Notes: a model not told the origin generated them from the letters alone. Numbered from the stretch's first letter, positions 1-6,409 are shown. The stretch: 8,770 nucleotides of DNA from Phascolarctobacterium sp. (GCA_019417125.1 DXVZ01000070.1:1-8770), one strand, 5' to 3'. Numbers and translations are program-made.

Positions 1-293
1 CTTATAAAGGCTTTGTTTTAAACAGCGGCGACTACACCATCAGCTACGGCGGCGAAAAGGTGCAGCTGCGCCCGCGCGAATTTAAGCTTTTAGAGCTGCT
101 TTTGCGCAATGCCGGCAAAATAATCCCGCGCGACGTTATTTTAGAGCGCGTGTGGGGCATTGAAAGCGACATTACCGAGAACAACCTGGACGTGCACATC
201 GGCGCGTTAAGGCGCAAATTAAAAGAAATTAAGGGCGAAACGCTAATTAAAACCGTGCGCGGCGTTGGCTACATGGCAGAGGCAGAAGAATAA
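1..293 (+). CDS. OmpR/PhoB-type response regulator, C-terminal part (5' end outside window)
   Basis: Only the last 96 residues are visible; the frame is open from base 3 to the left edge, so the receiver domain lies outside the window. What is seen is a complete winged-helix DNA-binding domain of the OmpR/PhoB class: the LRPREFKLLELLL start of helix 1, a central ERVWG segment, the NNLDVHIGALRRKL recognition-helix region, and the closing TVRGVGYM wing hairpin. By family knowledge it binds DNA after phosphorylation of the missing receiver domain by its partner kinase. The stop codon overlaps the kinase ATG by one base (TAATG), indicating translational coupling and a cognate pair. The GTG at 60 is an internal valine codon and not a start, since family similarity continues upstream of it. 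The regulated genes cannot be told from the sequence. Confidence 0.95.
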   Translation, partial: YKGFVLNSGDYTISYGGEKVQLRPREFKLLELLLRNAGKIIPRDVILERVWGIESDITENNLDVHIGALRRKLKEIKGETLIKTVRGVGYMAEAEE

Positions 294-1558
294 TGTTTGA
301 CAAATTAAAAATACGGCTGACTGTTATTTATACGGGCATTTTCAGCCTGATAATGGTATTTGTGGTTGGCGTAACGGTTGCTATCAGCTGCATTTCGGTA
401 ATAAAAAACCAAAAAGAAATGCTGATTGAAGATATTTATGACGAATGGCGCGAATGGCAGGGCAGCCGCGAATTGCCGGTAGACCCGATGCTGGTGCAGA
501 AGGGCGAAATGATGTCTGTAATGTTTGACGCGGACGGCAACATTATTGTAGACCAGATGACGGACAGCCCTTTTGCCAAAGACATAATGGCAATGCAGGA
601 CAGATGGCCTGCGCCGCTTGATGAAACGGAGCTTTTGTATTTTGAGGACGCTAACGGCGAAAGCCAGTTCTTTTTGGCTGGCGGCTGCACCTTTTGGGAG
701 AACGGGCAGGTTAAGGCGCGCCTGTATACCTTTGAAAATATGGAAGACTACCACCACATGGCAGAAGACGGCATGAAGTTTGTAGTGCTGCTGTGCGTGG
801 TTTGCATTATGCTGGCTTCGGGCGGCGGCTATTACATGGCTGATAAGAACATTAAACCGCTGGAAGTTTTGTTTAAGCGCGAGCACGAATTTGCCGCTGA
901 CGCCTCGCATGAACTGCGCACGCCGCTGACGGTAATGAGCTTGGGCGTAGAAAGCCTGCAAAATGACGATGAAAGCAAATTAAGCGAGTTTGCCGAGGAT
1001 GTACTGCGCGATATGCAGCACGAAACGGTGTATATGTCCGGCCTGATTGACGCGTTGCTTACCATGGCGCGCGGCGAAGAAGAAAGCGGCTTTTTAAATA
1101 AGGAAAAGATTGATTTAACGCTGATTGCCGATAAGGTAAGCGCCAAAATGCGCCCGCTGGCGGCAAAAAAAGGTTTGGGGTTAGTAACCGAACTGCCGGA
1201 GCAGAAGGTATATATGCTGGGCGACAAGAGCAAGATAGAGCAGCTTTTGATTATCTTTATTGATAACGCCGTTAAGTATTCCGAGAGCGGCACCATTACC
1301 GTAGCCGTGCAGGCGGAAAGCATGCACGCCGTTATCAGCGTTATGGACGAAGGTATCGGCATCAGCGAAAGCGACGCTGAAAAGATTTTTAAACGCTTTT
1401 ACCGCGTGGATAAAGCGCGTTCGCGTGCTATAGGCGGTTTTGGGCTGGGGCTCAGCATTGCCAAAATTATTGTGCAGCGCCATGGCGGCACGGTAAGCGT
1501 TAAACCGCGCAGCCCGCACGGCAGCATTTTTACGGTGCGTTTTCCGCTGTACCGCTAA
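293..1558 (+). CDS. Two-component sensor histidine kinase, HAMP-less
   Basis: A 421-residue membrane kinase, partner of the regulator just upstream (one-base overlap). Order of parts: transmembrane helix 1 at about residues 10-37; an extracytoplasmic domain at about 38-160; transmembrane helix 2 at about 161-182; HisKA with the phospho-acceptor H206 in SHELRTP; then the ATPase domain with N-box N325 (DNAVKYS), G1 box D352 (DEGIG), an F-box-like FKRFYR and the G2 box GGFGLGLS from residue 381. All catalytic motifs are intact, so it should autophosphorylate H206 and pass phosphate to the regulator. Only about 20 residues separate helix 2 from the H-box, so there is no room for a normal HAMP domain; this resembles CiaH-like kinases. 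The sensor domain is markedly acidic and has two ExxE motifs (E51-E54, E148-E151), a feature also known from PmrB iron/cation sensing, but the ligand is unknown. Confidence 0.96.
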   Translation: MFDKLKIRLTVIYTGIFSLIMVFVVGVTVAISCISVIKNQKEMLIEDIYDEWREWQGSRELPVDPMLVQKGEMMSVMFDADGNIIVDQMTDSPFAKDIMAMQDRWPAPLDETELLYFEDANGESQFFLAGGCTFWENGQVKARLYTFENMEDYHHMAEDGMKFVVLLCVVCIMLASGGGYYMADKNIKPLEVLFKREHEFAADASHELRTPLTVMSLGVESLQNDDESKLSEFAEDVLRDMQHETVYMSGLIDALLTMARGEEESGFLNKEKIDLTLIADKVSAKMRPLAAKKGLGLVTELPEQKVYMLGDKSKIEQLLIIFIDNAVKYSESGTITVAVQAESMHAVISVMDEGIGISESDAEKIFKRFYRVDKARSRAIGGFGLGLSIAKIIVQRHGGTVSVKPRSPHGSIFTVRFPLYR

Positions 1559-1583
1559 AATTTAAGGTTTGTTTCATATAACT

Positions 1584-1649
1584 AACTCCTTCTTTCAGTT
1601 TTGTTTAATTGCACGTAAGTACAATTAAGATAAGACGAATGAGGGAGTT
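1584..1649 (+). promoter_or_regulatory. Nested inverted repeats in the leader of the GT39 gene; outer arm covers its ribosome site
   Basis: In the 100-base gap after the kinase, AACTCCTTC (1584-1592) can pair with GAGGGAGTT (1641-1649) over nine base pairs with one G-U. The second arm is the ribosome binding site of the next gene. Inside this, TTAATTG (1605-1611) and CAATTAA (1622-1628) form a perfect seven-base inverted repeat. The inner repeat could be a protein operator or an RNA hairpin. The outer pairing could mask the ribosome site if the transcript starts upstream or reads through from the kinase. No U-run follows, so it is not an ordinary terminator. Function is inferred. Confidence 0.45.
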
Positions 1650-1658
1650 GATTTTTTT

Positions 1659-3269
1659 ATGAAGAAGTATGGTTGGTGGTTATTTTGGGGGATGGCGGCG
1701 CTGCTGTTGTTTTTTGGCAACGGGCAGTTGTGGATTACCGATTCGGTGGAATCGAACTACGCGCTGACGGCTAAAGAAATGGTTATGAGCGGCGACTGGA
1801 TTTCGCCACAGATTTACGGCAACTATTGGTATGATAAGCCGGTGCTGTTTTATTGGCTGACCGCCGCCGGGTTTGAGCTGTTTGGCTTTACGGAATTCGG
1901 CGCAAGGTTTTTCCCGGCGTTGTTTGGCATGGCAGGGCTGGGGCTGTTGGTTTACGCCGGCAAAAAATTGTACGGCGAGCGCACTGCATTTTGGAGCGCC
2001 ACGGTTTTGCTGACCAGCACGGAGTTTTTCCTCATCAGCAAATCCATTATTACCGACAGCACGCTGTTTTTCTTTTTCAGCATGGCGCTGGTGTTTTTCT
2101 ACCTTGGTTACAGCACGCAGCAAAAAAATTATTACTACGGCATGTATATCGGCATGGCGCTGGCAACCTTAACCAAAGGACCTATCGGTTTTCTGCTGCC
2201 GGGGCTGATTATTGTACTGTTTTTAGCGTTTGACCGCGGCTGGCGCGAGATTAAAAACATGAAGGTGTTCAGCGGCGGGCTGCTGTTTTTGCTGATTGCC
2301 GTGCCCTGGTATGCGGCAATGTACAATCTGCACGGCAGCGCGTTTATCGACAACTTCTTCGGCACGCACAACTTTTTGCGCGCCACGGTGTCTGAACATC
2401 CGCGCGACGACGTTTTTTATTATTATACTTTGGTGCTGCTTTTGGCGCTGTTTCCGTGGAGCGGGCTTTTGCCGCGCTTTTTGTGGCGCACGCTGCGCGA
2501 GGACGGCAAATGGAAAAGGCCTGACAGCAAAACAGCCTTTTTGCTGATTTGGGCGGCGACGGTGTTCTTCTTCTTCCAGAACATGGCGACCAAATATTTA
2601 ACCTACACTTACCCGATGATGTTTCCGATGGCGCTGCTTTTGGGGCGTTACCTGGCAGAACAGAAGTGGTCGGCAGTAACGGCAGGCACGCTGATTTTGC
2701 GCGACATTATTTATATAGCGCTGTTCGGCGGCGCGCTGTGGTGCTGGTGGAACAGCATGGTCGATATCAGCACGGTAATCTTAATCGGTGCGGCGGTACT
2801 TGGCATTATTGGTATCAGCTGGATTAGCGTCAGCTTTGAAAAAGGGCTGACCACTGCCGCCGTTATCGCGCTGACGGCGCTGGGCTTTAACCTGCTGTTG
2901 ATTAACGAAGTGGCGGTGCCGTTCAGCAGCCTGCGTTCCGATAAGGAAATTGGGCTGGAGCTGGCAGAGCGTTACAGTAACGTGGATGAAATCGGCGTGT
3001 ATGGCAAGTATTCCACATCGGCGGTGTTCTATTCCGGCAAAAAAATCGTTAAGCTGGTGCCTGACGGCGAGCTGGCTAACTACGCGCCCCGCGCTTACAG
3101 CTGGAAAGTTAAAAACGTAATGCCATTTGCCGGTATTGATTCCTTCAGCAGCCGCGGCCAGCTGATGCTGGTTAAAAAATCTGAAGCGGCAAAATTTTTG
3201 CAGGAGCGCGGCGCTAACTGGCTGGTTACCGGCGAAAAGGACGGCTGGTATATTTTAAGCAACGGTTGA
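1659..3269 (+). CDS. ArnT-like family-39 glycosyltransferase, polytopic membrane protein
   Basis: A 536-residue protein close in length to ArnT (about 550). Family members transfer a sugar from an undecaprenyl-phosphate donor to lipid A, a protein or another envelope acceptor on the outer face of the inner membrane. Seen here: a first membrane helix at about 5-22, then the first extracytoplasmic loop with D28 in TDSVESNYA, SGDW at 44-47 and the YDKP motif with K60 (positions matching the conserved acidic and EKP motifs of the family), and LTKGP around K173. About ten further hydrophobic segments run to residue 420. A soluble C-terminal domain of about 110 residues follows, smaller and less conserved than the catalytic part. 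The start is chosen from GAGGGAG at 1641-1647, 11 bases before ATG. It lies in the same direction as the two-component genes and may be their target. Donor sugar and acceptor cannot be predicted; the name ArnT would be over-specific. Confidence 0.9.
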   Translation: MKKYGWWLFWGMAALLLFFGNGQLWITDSVESNYALTAKEMVMSGDWISPQIYGNYWYDKPVLFYWLTAAGFELFGFTEFGARFFPALFGMAGLGLLVYAGKKLYGERTAFWSATVLLTSTEFFLISKSIITDSTLFFFFSMALVFFYLGYSTQQKNYYYGMYIGMALATLTKGPIGFLLPGLIIVLFLAFDRGWREIKNMKVFSGGLLFLLIAVPWYAAMYNLHGSAFIDNFFGTHNFLRATVSEHPRDDVFYYYTLVLLLALFPWSGLLPRFLWRTLREDGKWKRPDSKTAFLLIWAATVFFFFQNMATKYLTYTYPMMFPMALLLGRYLAEQKWSAVTAGTLILRDIIYIALFGGALWCWWNSMVDISTVILIGAAVLGIIGISWISVSFEKGLTTAAVIALTALGFNLLLINEVAVPFSSLRSDKEIGLELAERYSNVDEIGVYGKYSTSAVFYSGKKIVKLVPDGELANYAPRAYSWKVKNVMPFAGIDSFSSRGQLMLVKKSEAAKFLQERGANWLVTGEKDGWYILSNG

Positions 3270-3299
3270 TAAAATTAAATTTTAATATAAAATTCAGCT

Positions 3300-3328
3300 T
3301 TGCGTCCTACAATAATAATATCTATAAT
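3300..3328 (+). promoter_or_regulatory. Sigma-70-type promoter for the EamA transporter gene
   Basis: TTGCGT at 3300-3305 and a perfect TATAAT at 3323-3328 are separated by 17 bases. The predicted transcription start, around 3335, lies only about ten bases before the ATG at 3345, so the G-rich ribosome site (GGGGGCG, 3332-3338) would sit at the very 5' end of the message. The element marks the EamA gene as a separate transcription unit from the glycosyltransferase. Confidence 0.65.
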
Positions 3329-3344
3329 TGCGGGGGCGTAGATT

Positions 3345-4223
3345 ATGATTTGGCTTTTCTTTGCGGCAGCTTCGGCAGTTTTTGCTGGGCTGACCGCTAT
3401 TTTTGCTAAATGCGGCATCCGCCGGACGGATTCTACCGTGGCGACGGCGGTGCGCACGGTTATTGTGCTGGTTTTTGCGTGGCTGTTGGTTTTTATGACG
3501 GGCGCGCAAAATGGCATCGGCAGTATCAGTGGCAAAACGTGGCTGTTCCTGGCGCTTTCGGGGCTGGCGACGGGTGCGTCGTGGCTGTGCTATTTTAAAG
3601 CGCTGCAAAAAGGCGACGTTAACAAAGTTGTGCCGGTAGATAAATCGAGCGTTGTTTTAACAATGATTTTGGCGGCAGTATGCTTTGACGAACCATTCAG
3701 CATTTGGACGGGCGCGGCGGTTTTCGGCATTGGCGTGGGCACGCTGCTGATGATTGACAAAAAGAAAAGTACCGGCGCTAATGACGGCGGCAAGGGCTGG
3801 CTGTTTTATGCGCTGCTTTCGGCACTGTTTGCCAGCTTAACGGCAATTTTGGGCAAAATAGGCATCGAAGGCGTGGATTCCAACCTCGGCACGGCAATCC
3901 GCACGGTAGTAGTGCTGGGCATGGCGTGGCTGATGGTGTTTGTAACCGGCAAAGGCGCGGAGGTGCGCAAAATACCGGCAAAAGAGCTTGCTTTTATCTG
4001 TCTTTCGGGCTTGGCAACGGGCGCATCGTGGCTGTGTTATTACCGCGCTTTGCAGGACGGCTTGGCAAGCGTCGTAGTGGCGGTGGATAAATTAAGCATC
4101 GTAATTTCTGTGGCGTTTGCGTATTTTGCCTTTGGCGAACGGTTGTCGCTGCGGGCGCTGCTGGGGCTGTTTATTATTGTGGACAGCACGCTGCTGTTGG
4201 TGCTTTTGGCTGGCAATATGTAA
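3345..4223 (+). CDS. EamA/DMT-superfamily transporter with two very similar halves
   Basis: A 292-residue integral membrane protein of the drug/metabolite transporter superfamily. Each half (about 1-140 and 150-292) has five hydrophobic segments, giving ten in all, the usual DMT layout. The halves align without gaps over about 120 residues with roughly half of positions identical by hand count, including the shared run LSGLATGASWLCY followed by ALQ, an R-T-V-V segment and a V-DK motif. Such proteins export or import small metabolites such as amino acids, sugars or nucleoside-like compounds; the substrate cannot be told from sequence. The start fits the family N-terminus (WLFFAAASAVFAGLTA) and GGGGGCG lies just upstream. 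It has its own promoter and is closed by a strong terminator, so it appears monocistronic. Codon use matches its neighbours. Confidence 0.93.
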   Translation: MIWLFFAAASAVFAGLTAIFAKCGIRRTDSTVATAVRTVIVLVFAWLLVFMTGAQNGIGSISGKTWLFLALSGLATGASWLCYFKALQKGDVNKVVPVDKSSVVLTMILAAVCFDEPFSIWTGAAVFGIGVGTLLMIDKKKSTGANDGGKGWLFYALLSALFASLTAILGKIGIEGVDSNLGTAIRTVVVLGMAWLMVFVTGKGAEVRKIPAKELAFICLSGLATGASWLCYYRALQDGLASVVVAVDKLSIVISVAFAYFAFGERLSLRALLGLFIIVDSTLLLVLLAGNM

Positions 4224-4232
4224 TTTAACCGG

Positions 4233-4266
4233 CGGGTACAGGCTTATGGCTTGTGCCCGTTTTTTG
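4233..4266 (+). terminator. Rho-independent terminator after the EamA gene
   Basis: CGGGTACA (4233-4240) pairs with TGTGCCCG (4252-4259), eight base pairs with one G-U, with possible further pairing inside, followed directly by a run of six T. It begins ten bases after the EamA stop codon. Confidence 0.85.
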
Positions 4267-4312
4267 CGTTTTGTTGCAGGGAAACCCAAAATTTTGCGGA
4301 ATTATTACCGTA

Positions 4313-4438
4313 ATGGATTTAAAACGCTTTGGCGCTGCTTTTGGACGCGCTGTACTTTGAAAAACAGCCCGACGGTACCTGGCTCAAAATAAAAGCGTAA
4401 CGGTAAAATTTTTGGACGGAAAATTAACCTTAAGTTAA
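4313..4438 (+). pseudogene. Probable remnant of a small broken gene
   Basis: No intact gene lies between the EamA terminator and the YopX-like gene, but this stretch carries protein-like sequence in two frames. From 4332 one frame reads ALLLDALYFEKQPDGTWLKIK before a stop at 4398-4400, with codon use like the neighbours. Shifting by one base inside an A-run at about 4391 opens a frame reading SVTVKFLDGKLTLS to a stop at 4436-4438. Joined by a single added base, the two give a continuous C-terminal-looking sequence. An ATG at 4313 is in the second frame, and the first frame is blocked upstream by a TAA at 4323-4325, so at least two disruptions would be needed. I do not recognise the family. 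Chance coding-like sequence is the alternative. Confidence 0.35.
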
Positions 4439-4466
4439 TACAGATTTCAGCTTCGGCAGCTATAAT
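4437..4466 (+). promoter_or_regulatory. Candidate promoter of the YopX-like gene
   Basis: A perfect TATAAT lies at 4461-4466. The best upstream box, AATACA at 4437-4442 with an 18-base spacer, matches only the ACA half of the -35 consensus. The predicted start near 4473 gives a leader of about 43 bases before the ATG at 4516 and rules against initiation at the ATG at 4474. Confidence 0.45.
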
Positions 4467-4515
4467 TTAGACAATGAAGATAACTTATAAATTTACTGCC
4501 GAATGGGGGATAAAT

Positions 4516-4992
4516 ATGGATAATTTTTACCGTGCCAAAAGAACAGACAACGGCGAATGGGTTTACGGTATTTACCTGCCGCTGCTGGACGGAGCCTGCA
4601 TGATTCCGGATGACGCCGCTATCTGCGAAATGGAGAAAACTGTGGATGGCGTAAAAATTAAAGGGCATTTAATTGAAACCGTGCCCATTGATAGAAAAAC
4701 GCTGGGGCTTTGCACCGGCATGGAAGACAGCGAAGGCATGCCTGTGTTTGGCGGCGACTACGTGCAGTTTGACGTGCCGCTGGTTAAAAACGGCGGCAAA
4801 GCGGTTGGGCACGACGTGGTACTGATTGAAGAAACCGCCGAGGGCTTTAAAGTAGCGACGGACGGCATTTATTCCATCAACGCCGTGCAGTTTTTAAGCA
4901 GCATGCGCACCAATGGCAACAGTTTTGCGGTTATCGGCAACGTGTACGATAACCCAGAATTTAACCCCGAGGCGCAGCACCATATAGCATAA
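4516..4992 (+). CDS. YopX-like domain protein (phage-type), stand-alone
   Basis: A 158-residue soluble protein. It resembles the YopX family, small proteins found mainly in phages and prophages of Firmicutes with no established biochemical role. The family pattern is visible: an N-terminal YRAKRTDNGEWVYGIYL (typical K/R-R-x-D-N-G-x-W-V-Y-G), a central GLCTGMEDSEGMPVFGGDYVQF matching the usual 'tG..D..G..i.egDiv' block, and a C-terminal VIGNVYDNPEF matching the family's closing 'viGNiydNPel'. The start at 4516 is preferred over an in-frame ATG at 4474 because GGGGGA lies five bases before it, the family similarity begins right there, and the upstream ATG sits at the predicted transcription start with no ribosome site. 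No other phage gene is visible nearby; it lies between a broken fragment and a bidirectional terminator. Regulation beyond its candidate promoter is unknown. Confidence 0.8.
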   Translation: MDNFYRAKRTDNGEWVYGIYLPLLDGACMIPDDAAICEMEKTVDGVKIKGHLIETVPIDRKTLGLCTGMEDSEGMPVFGGDYVQFDVPLVKNGGKAVGHDVVLIEETAEGFKVATDGIYSINAVQFLSSMRTNGNSFAVIGNVYDNPEFNPEAQHHIA

Positions 4993-5030
4993 AAAAGCCG
5001 CATTTACTTGCAGCATTAAATAAATACAAA

Positions 5031-5061
5031 ACGGGCGCAGCTTTAAGCTGCGTCCGTTTTT
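5031..5061. terminator. Bidirectional terminator between the YopX-like gene and dtd
   Basis: ACGGGCGCAGCT (5031-5042) and AGCTGCGTCCGT (5046-5057) form a 12-pair stem with one G-U and a TTA loop. A T-run follows on the plus strand and an A-run precedes it, giving T-rich tails in both directions. It serves both convergent units: the YopX-like gene from the left and the hydrolase-dtd pair from the right. Confidence 0.9.
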
Positions 5062-5082
5062 GCGTATAATTTTAGGTTTATA

Positions 5083-5544
5083 TTATTTTTTCTTTGCCAC
5101 GTCAACGTCACTGTCCAAAATAATGGTTACCGGCCCGTCGTTGTGTATTTCTACCTGCATTTCAGCGCCAAACTCGCCGGTTTCAATATGCACGCCTTTA
5201 GCGGCGATAATGGCGTTAAACTTGTCGTATAGTTCTGAAGCTGCGTTGGGCGCGGCGGCATTACTGAACCCGGGGCGGCGTCCGTGGCGGCAGTCGGCGT
5301 ACAGCGTAAACTGCGATATAGAAAGCACGCTGCCGCTAATATCCAGCAGGCTTAAATTCATTTTGCCGTTTTCGTCCTCAAACACGCGCAGGTTTAACAT
5401 TTTATCCGCCATGGGCGCAAGCTGCGCCTCCGTGTCGTCTGGCCCGAAACCTACGAGCGCTACAAAGCCTTTGCCTGTGCGCCCTTTAACTGTACCGTTT
5501 ATGGCAACGCTGCCTTTACTTACACGCTGTAAAACTAATTTCAT
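5083..5544 (-). CDS. dtd: D-aminoacyl-tRNA deacylase
   Basis: A 153-residue cytoplasmic enzyme that hydrolyses the ester between D-amino acids (and glycine on mischarged tRNA-Ala) and tRNA, keeping D-residues out of translation; it acts as a homodimer. Seen here: the conserved N-terminus MKLVLQRVSKGSVAING, the catalytic SQFTLYAD motif with T80, and the Gly-cisPro motif NDGPVT with G137-P138, which forms the cross-subunit chiral-proofreading pocket. Length matches the family (about 145-150). It is the second gene of a two-gene unit, 37 bases after the hydrolase stop, and ends at the bidirectional terminator. The ATG at 5544 is fixed by family similarity, yet the only strong ribosome site (AGGAGG) is 32 bases upstream; the bases just before the ATG give only a weak match. 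Confidence 0.97.
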   Translation of the reverse strand: MKLVLQRVSKGSVAINGTVKGRTGKGFVALVGFGPDDTEAQLAPMADKMLNLRVFEDENGKMNLSLLDISGSVLSISQFTLYADCRHGRRPGFSNAAAPNAASELYDKFNAIIAAKGVHIETGEFGAEMQVEIHNDGPVTIILDSDVDVAKKK

Positions 5545-5576
5545 AAAATTTTCTGCGGCTGCTGTGCCGGCTGTAA

Positions 5577-5582
5577 CCTCCT
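5577..5582 (-). promoter_or_regulatory. Strong ribosome-site sequence displaced 32 bases from the dtd start
   Basis: On the minus strand the hydrolase stop codon runs straight into AGGAGG (TAAGGAGGTT). The next credible start, the dtd ATG, is 32 bases downstream instead of the usual 5-10, and no ATG, GTG or TTG lies between them. A short GC stem (CGGC, six-base loop, GCCG) in the gap could shorten the effective distance. Confidence 0.5.
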
Positions 5583-6409
5583 TATGCGTTGCATTTGTTT
5601 ACGAAATCGCGTACAACGGTATTAAACTTGTCCGCTTCTTCGTAAAACAGCATATGTCCGCTTTCGGTAAAGCCTACAAACTGCCCGTCCGGAATCTGCG
5701 CGGCGATGTGTTCACCCTGCTTAATGCCGCCCGGGAAAACAGGTCCGTTGGCATTCATAACAATTACCGGCACGTCAATTGTCGGCAGTACGCGGGTAAA
5801 ATCGCTGGCAAGGTAGTCCGAATAAATAGCGGTAAAAAGCCATGCCGGAAGTTTGCGGAATTCTTCCAGTACCCAGTCGGTGCCTGCCGGGCGTTTGCCG
5901 TCTTTAAAAATATTATTGGCAAAAGTGTTTAAATAAGCTTCGCGGTCATTCCAAACACTTTGCACGATTGCATTAAAGCCGTCCATATTATAGCCGTGCA
6001 GCCCCTGTGTGTTCCAGGGTTCGGGGCTGAACGGGAACGGAGTCATATCAATCAGCCCAAGGCCTTTAATCTGCTCCTGTCCAAACTGGTCAAAGTAGGA
6101 GAGCACAGTCGGCCCGCCGAGTGACCAGCCCATAACAACGGCGTCTTTTAAATCAAGATAGTTGATTAAGTCATATATATCGCAGGCATATTGCTTAATT
6201 GTCAGCCCGTGCAGGCCTTTGGAAGAGTTGCCGTGACCGCGTAAATCCAGCGTAACGACTGTAAAATCCTTGGCAAGCTCATCAACGTTGCGCTGCCAAA
6301 AAAGGTGCGAGCACATTACACCATGGATTAACACCAGCGGCCTGCCGCTGCCGCGCACTTCATAATACAAATGGGCGCTGTCCGCCGTATTAAAATAACC
6401 TTGTTTCAT
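5582..6409 (-). CDS. Alpha/beta-hydrolase fold protein
   Basis: A 275-residue soluble hydrolase of the haloperoxidase/enol-lactonase-like alpha/beta superfamily. Seen here: LVLIHG with the oxyanion-hole region at residues 25-30, DLRGHGNSS at 55-63, the nucleophile elbow GWSLGG with S96, and the catalytic histidine H252 in ESGHMLFYE. The usual acid after strand 7 (a GxxD pattern) is replaced by NANGPVFPG at 219-227, so the acid may instead be D121 in GLIDMTP after strand 6, a placement known in some family members. Substrate is unknown: ester, lactone or amide are all possible. The ATG at 6409 is preferred to a TTG five codons upstream because GGGGTG sits six bases before it. It leads a unit with dtd; no functional link between the two is evident. 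No signal peptide is seen. Confidence 0.9.
   Translation of the reverse strand: MKQGYFNTADSAHLYYEVRGSGRPLVLIHGVMCSHLFWQRNVDELAKDFTVVTLDLRGHGNSSKGLHGLTIKQYACDIYDLINYLDLKDAVVMGWSLGGPTVLSYFDQFGQEQIKGLGLIDMTPFPFSPEPWNTQGLHGYNMDGFNAIVQSVWNDREAYLNTFANNIFKDGKRPAGTDWVLEEFRKLPAWLFTAIYSDYLASDFTRVLPTIDVPVIVMNANGPVFPGGIKQGEHIAAQIPDGQFVGFTESGHMLFYEEADKFNTVVRDFVNKCNA

Noticed and set aside
305..1519. Several minus-strand open frames inside the kinase gene
   Set aside because: All are antisense to a kinase with every catalytic box intact; they have no ribosome sites or family features.
3270..3299. AT-rich palindromic sequence after the glycosyltransferase stop as a terminator
   Set aside because: The symmetry is short, all A/T and without a GC stem or clear T-tail; it is simply AT-rich spacer.
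4117..4392. Plus-strand frame running from the end of the EamA gene through its terminator
   Set aside because: It overlaps the EamA coding sequence out of frame and crosses a strong terminator; the residue pattern (W, C, R rich) is typical of a shadow.
4474..4515. Upstream in-frame ATG as start of the YopX-like protein
   Set aside because: It sits at the predicted transcription start of the TATAAT at 4461, has no ribosome site, and adds 14 residues outside the family pattern. The ATG at 4516 follows GGGGGA.
5060..5932. Long 290-codon open frame on the plus strand
   Set aside because: It lies opposite dtd and the hydrolase, both of which have full family motifs; its sequence is low-information and has no recognisable domain. 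It is a shadow frame.
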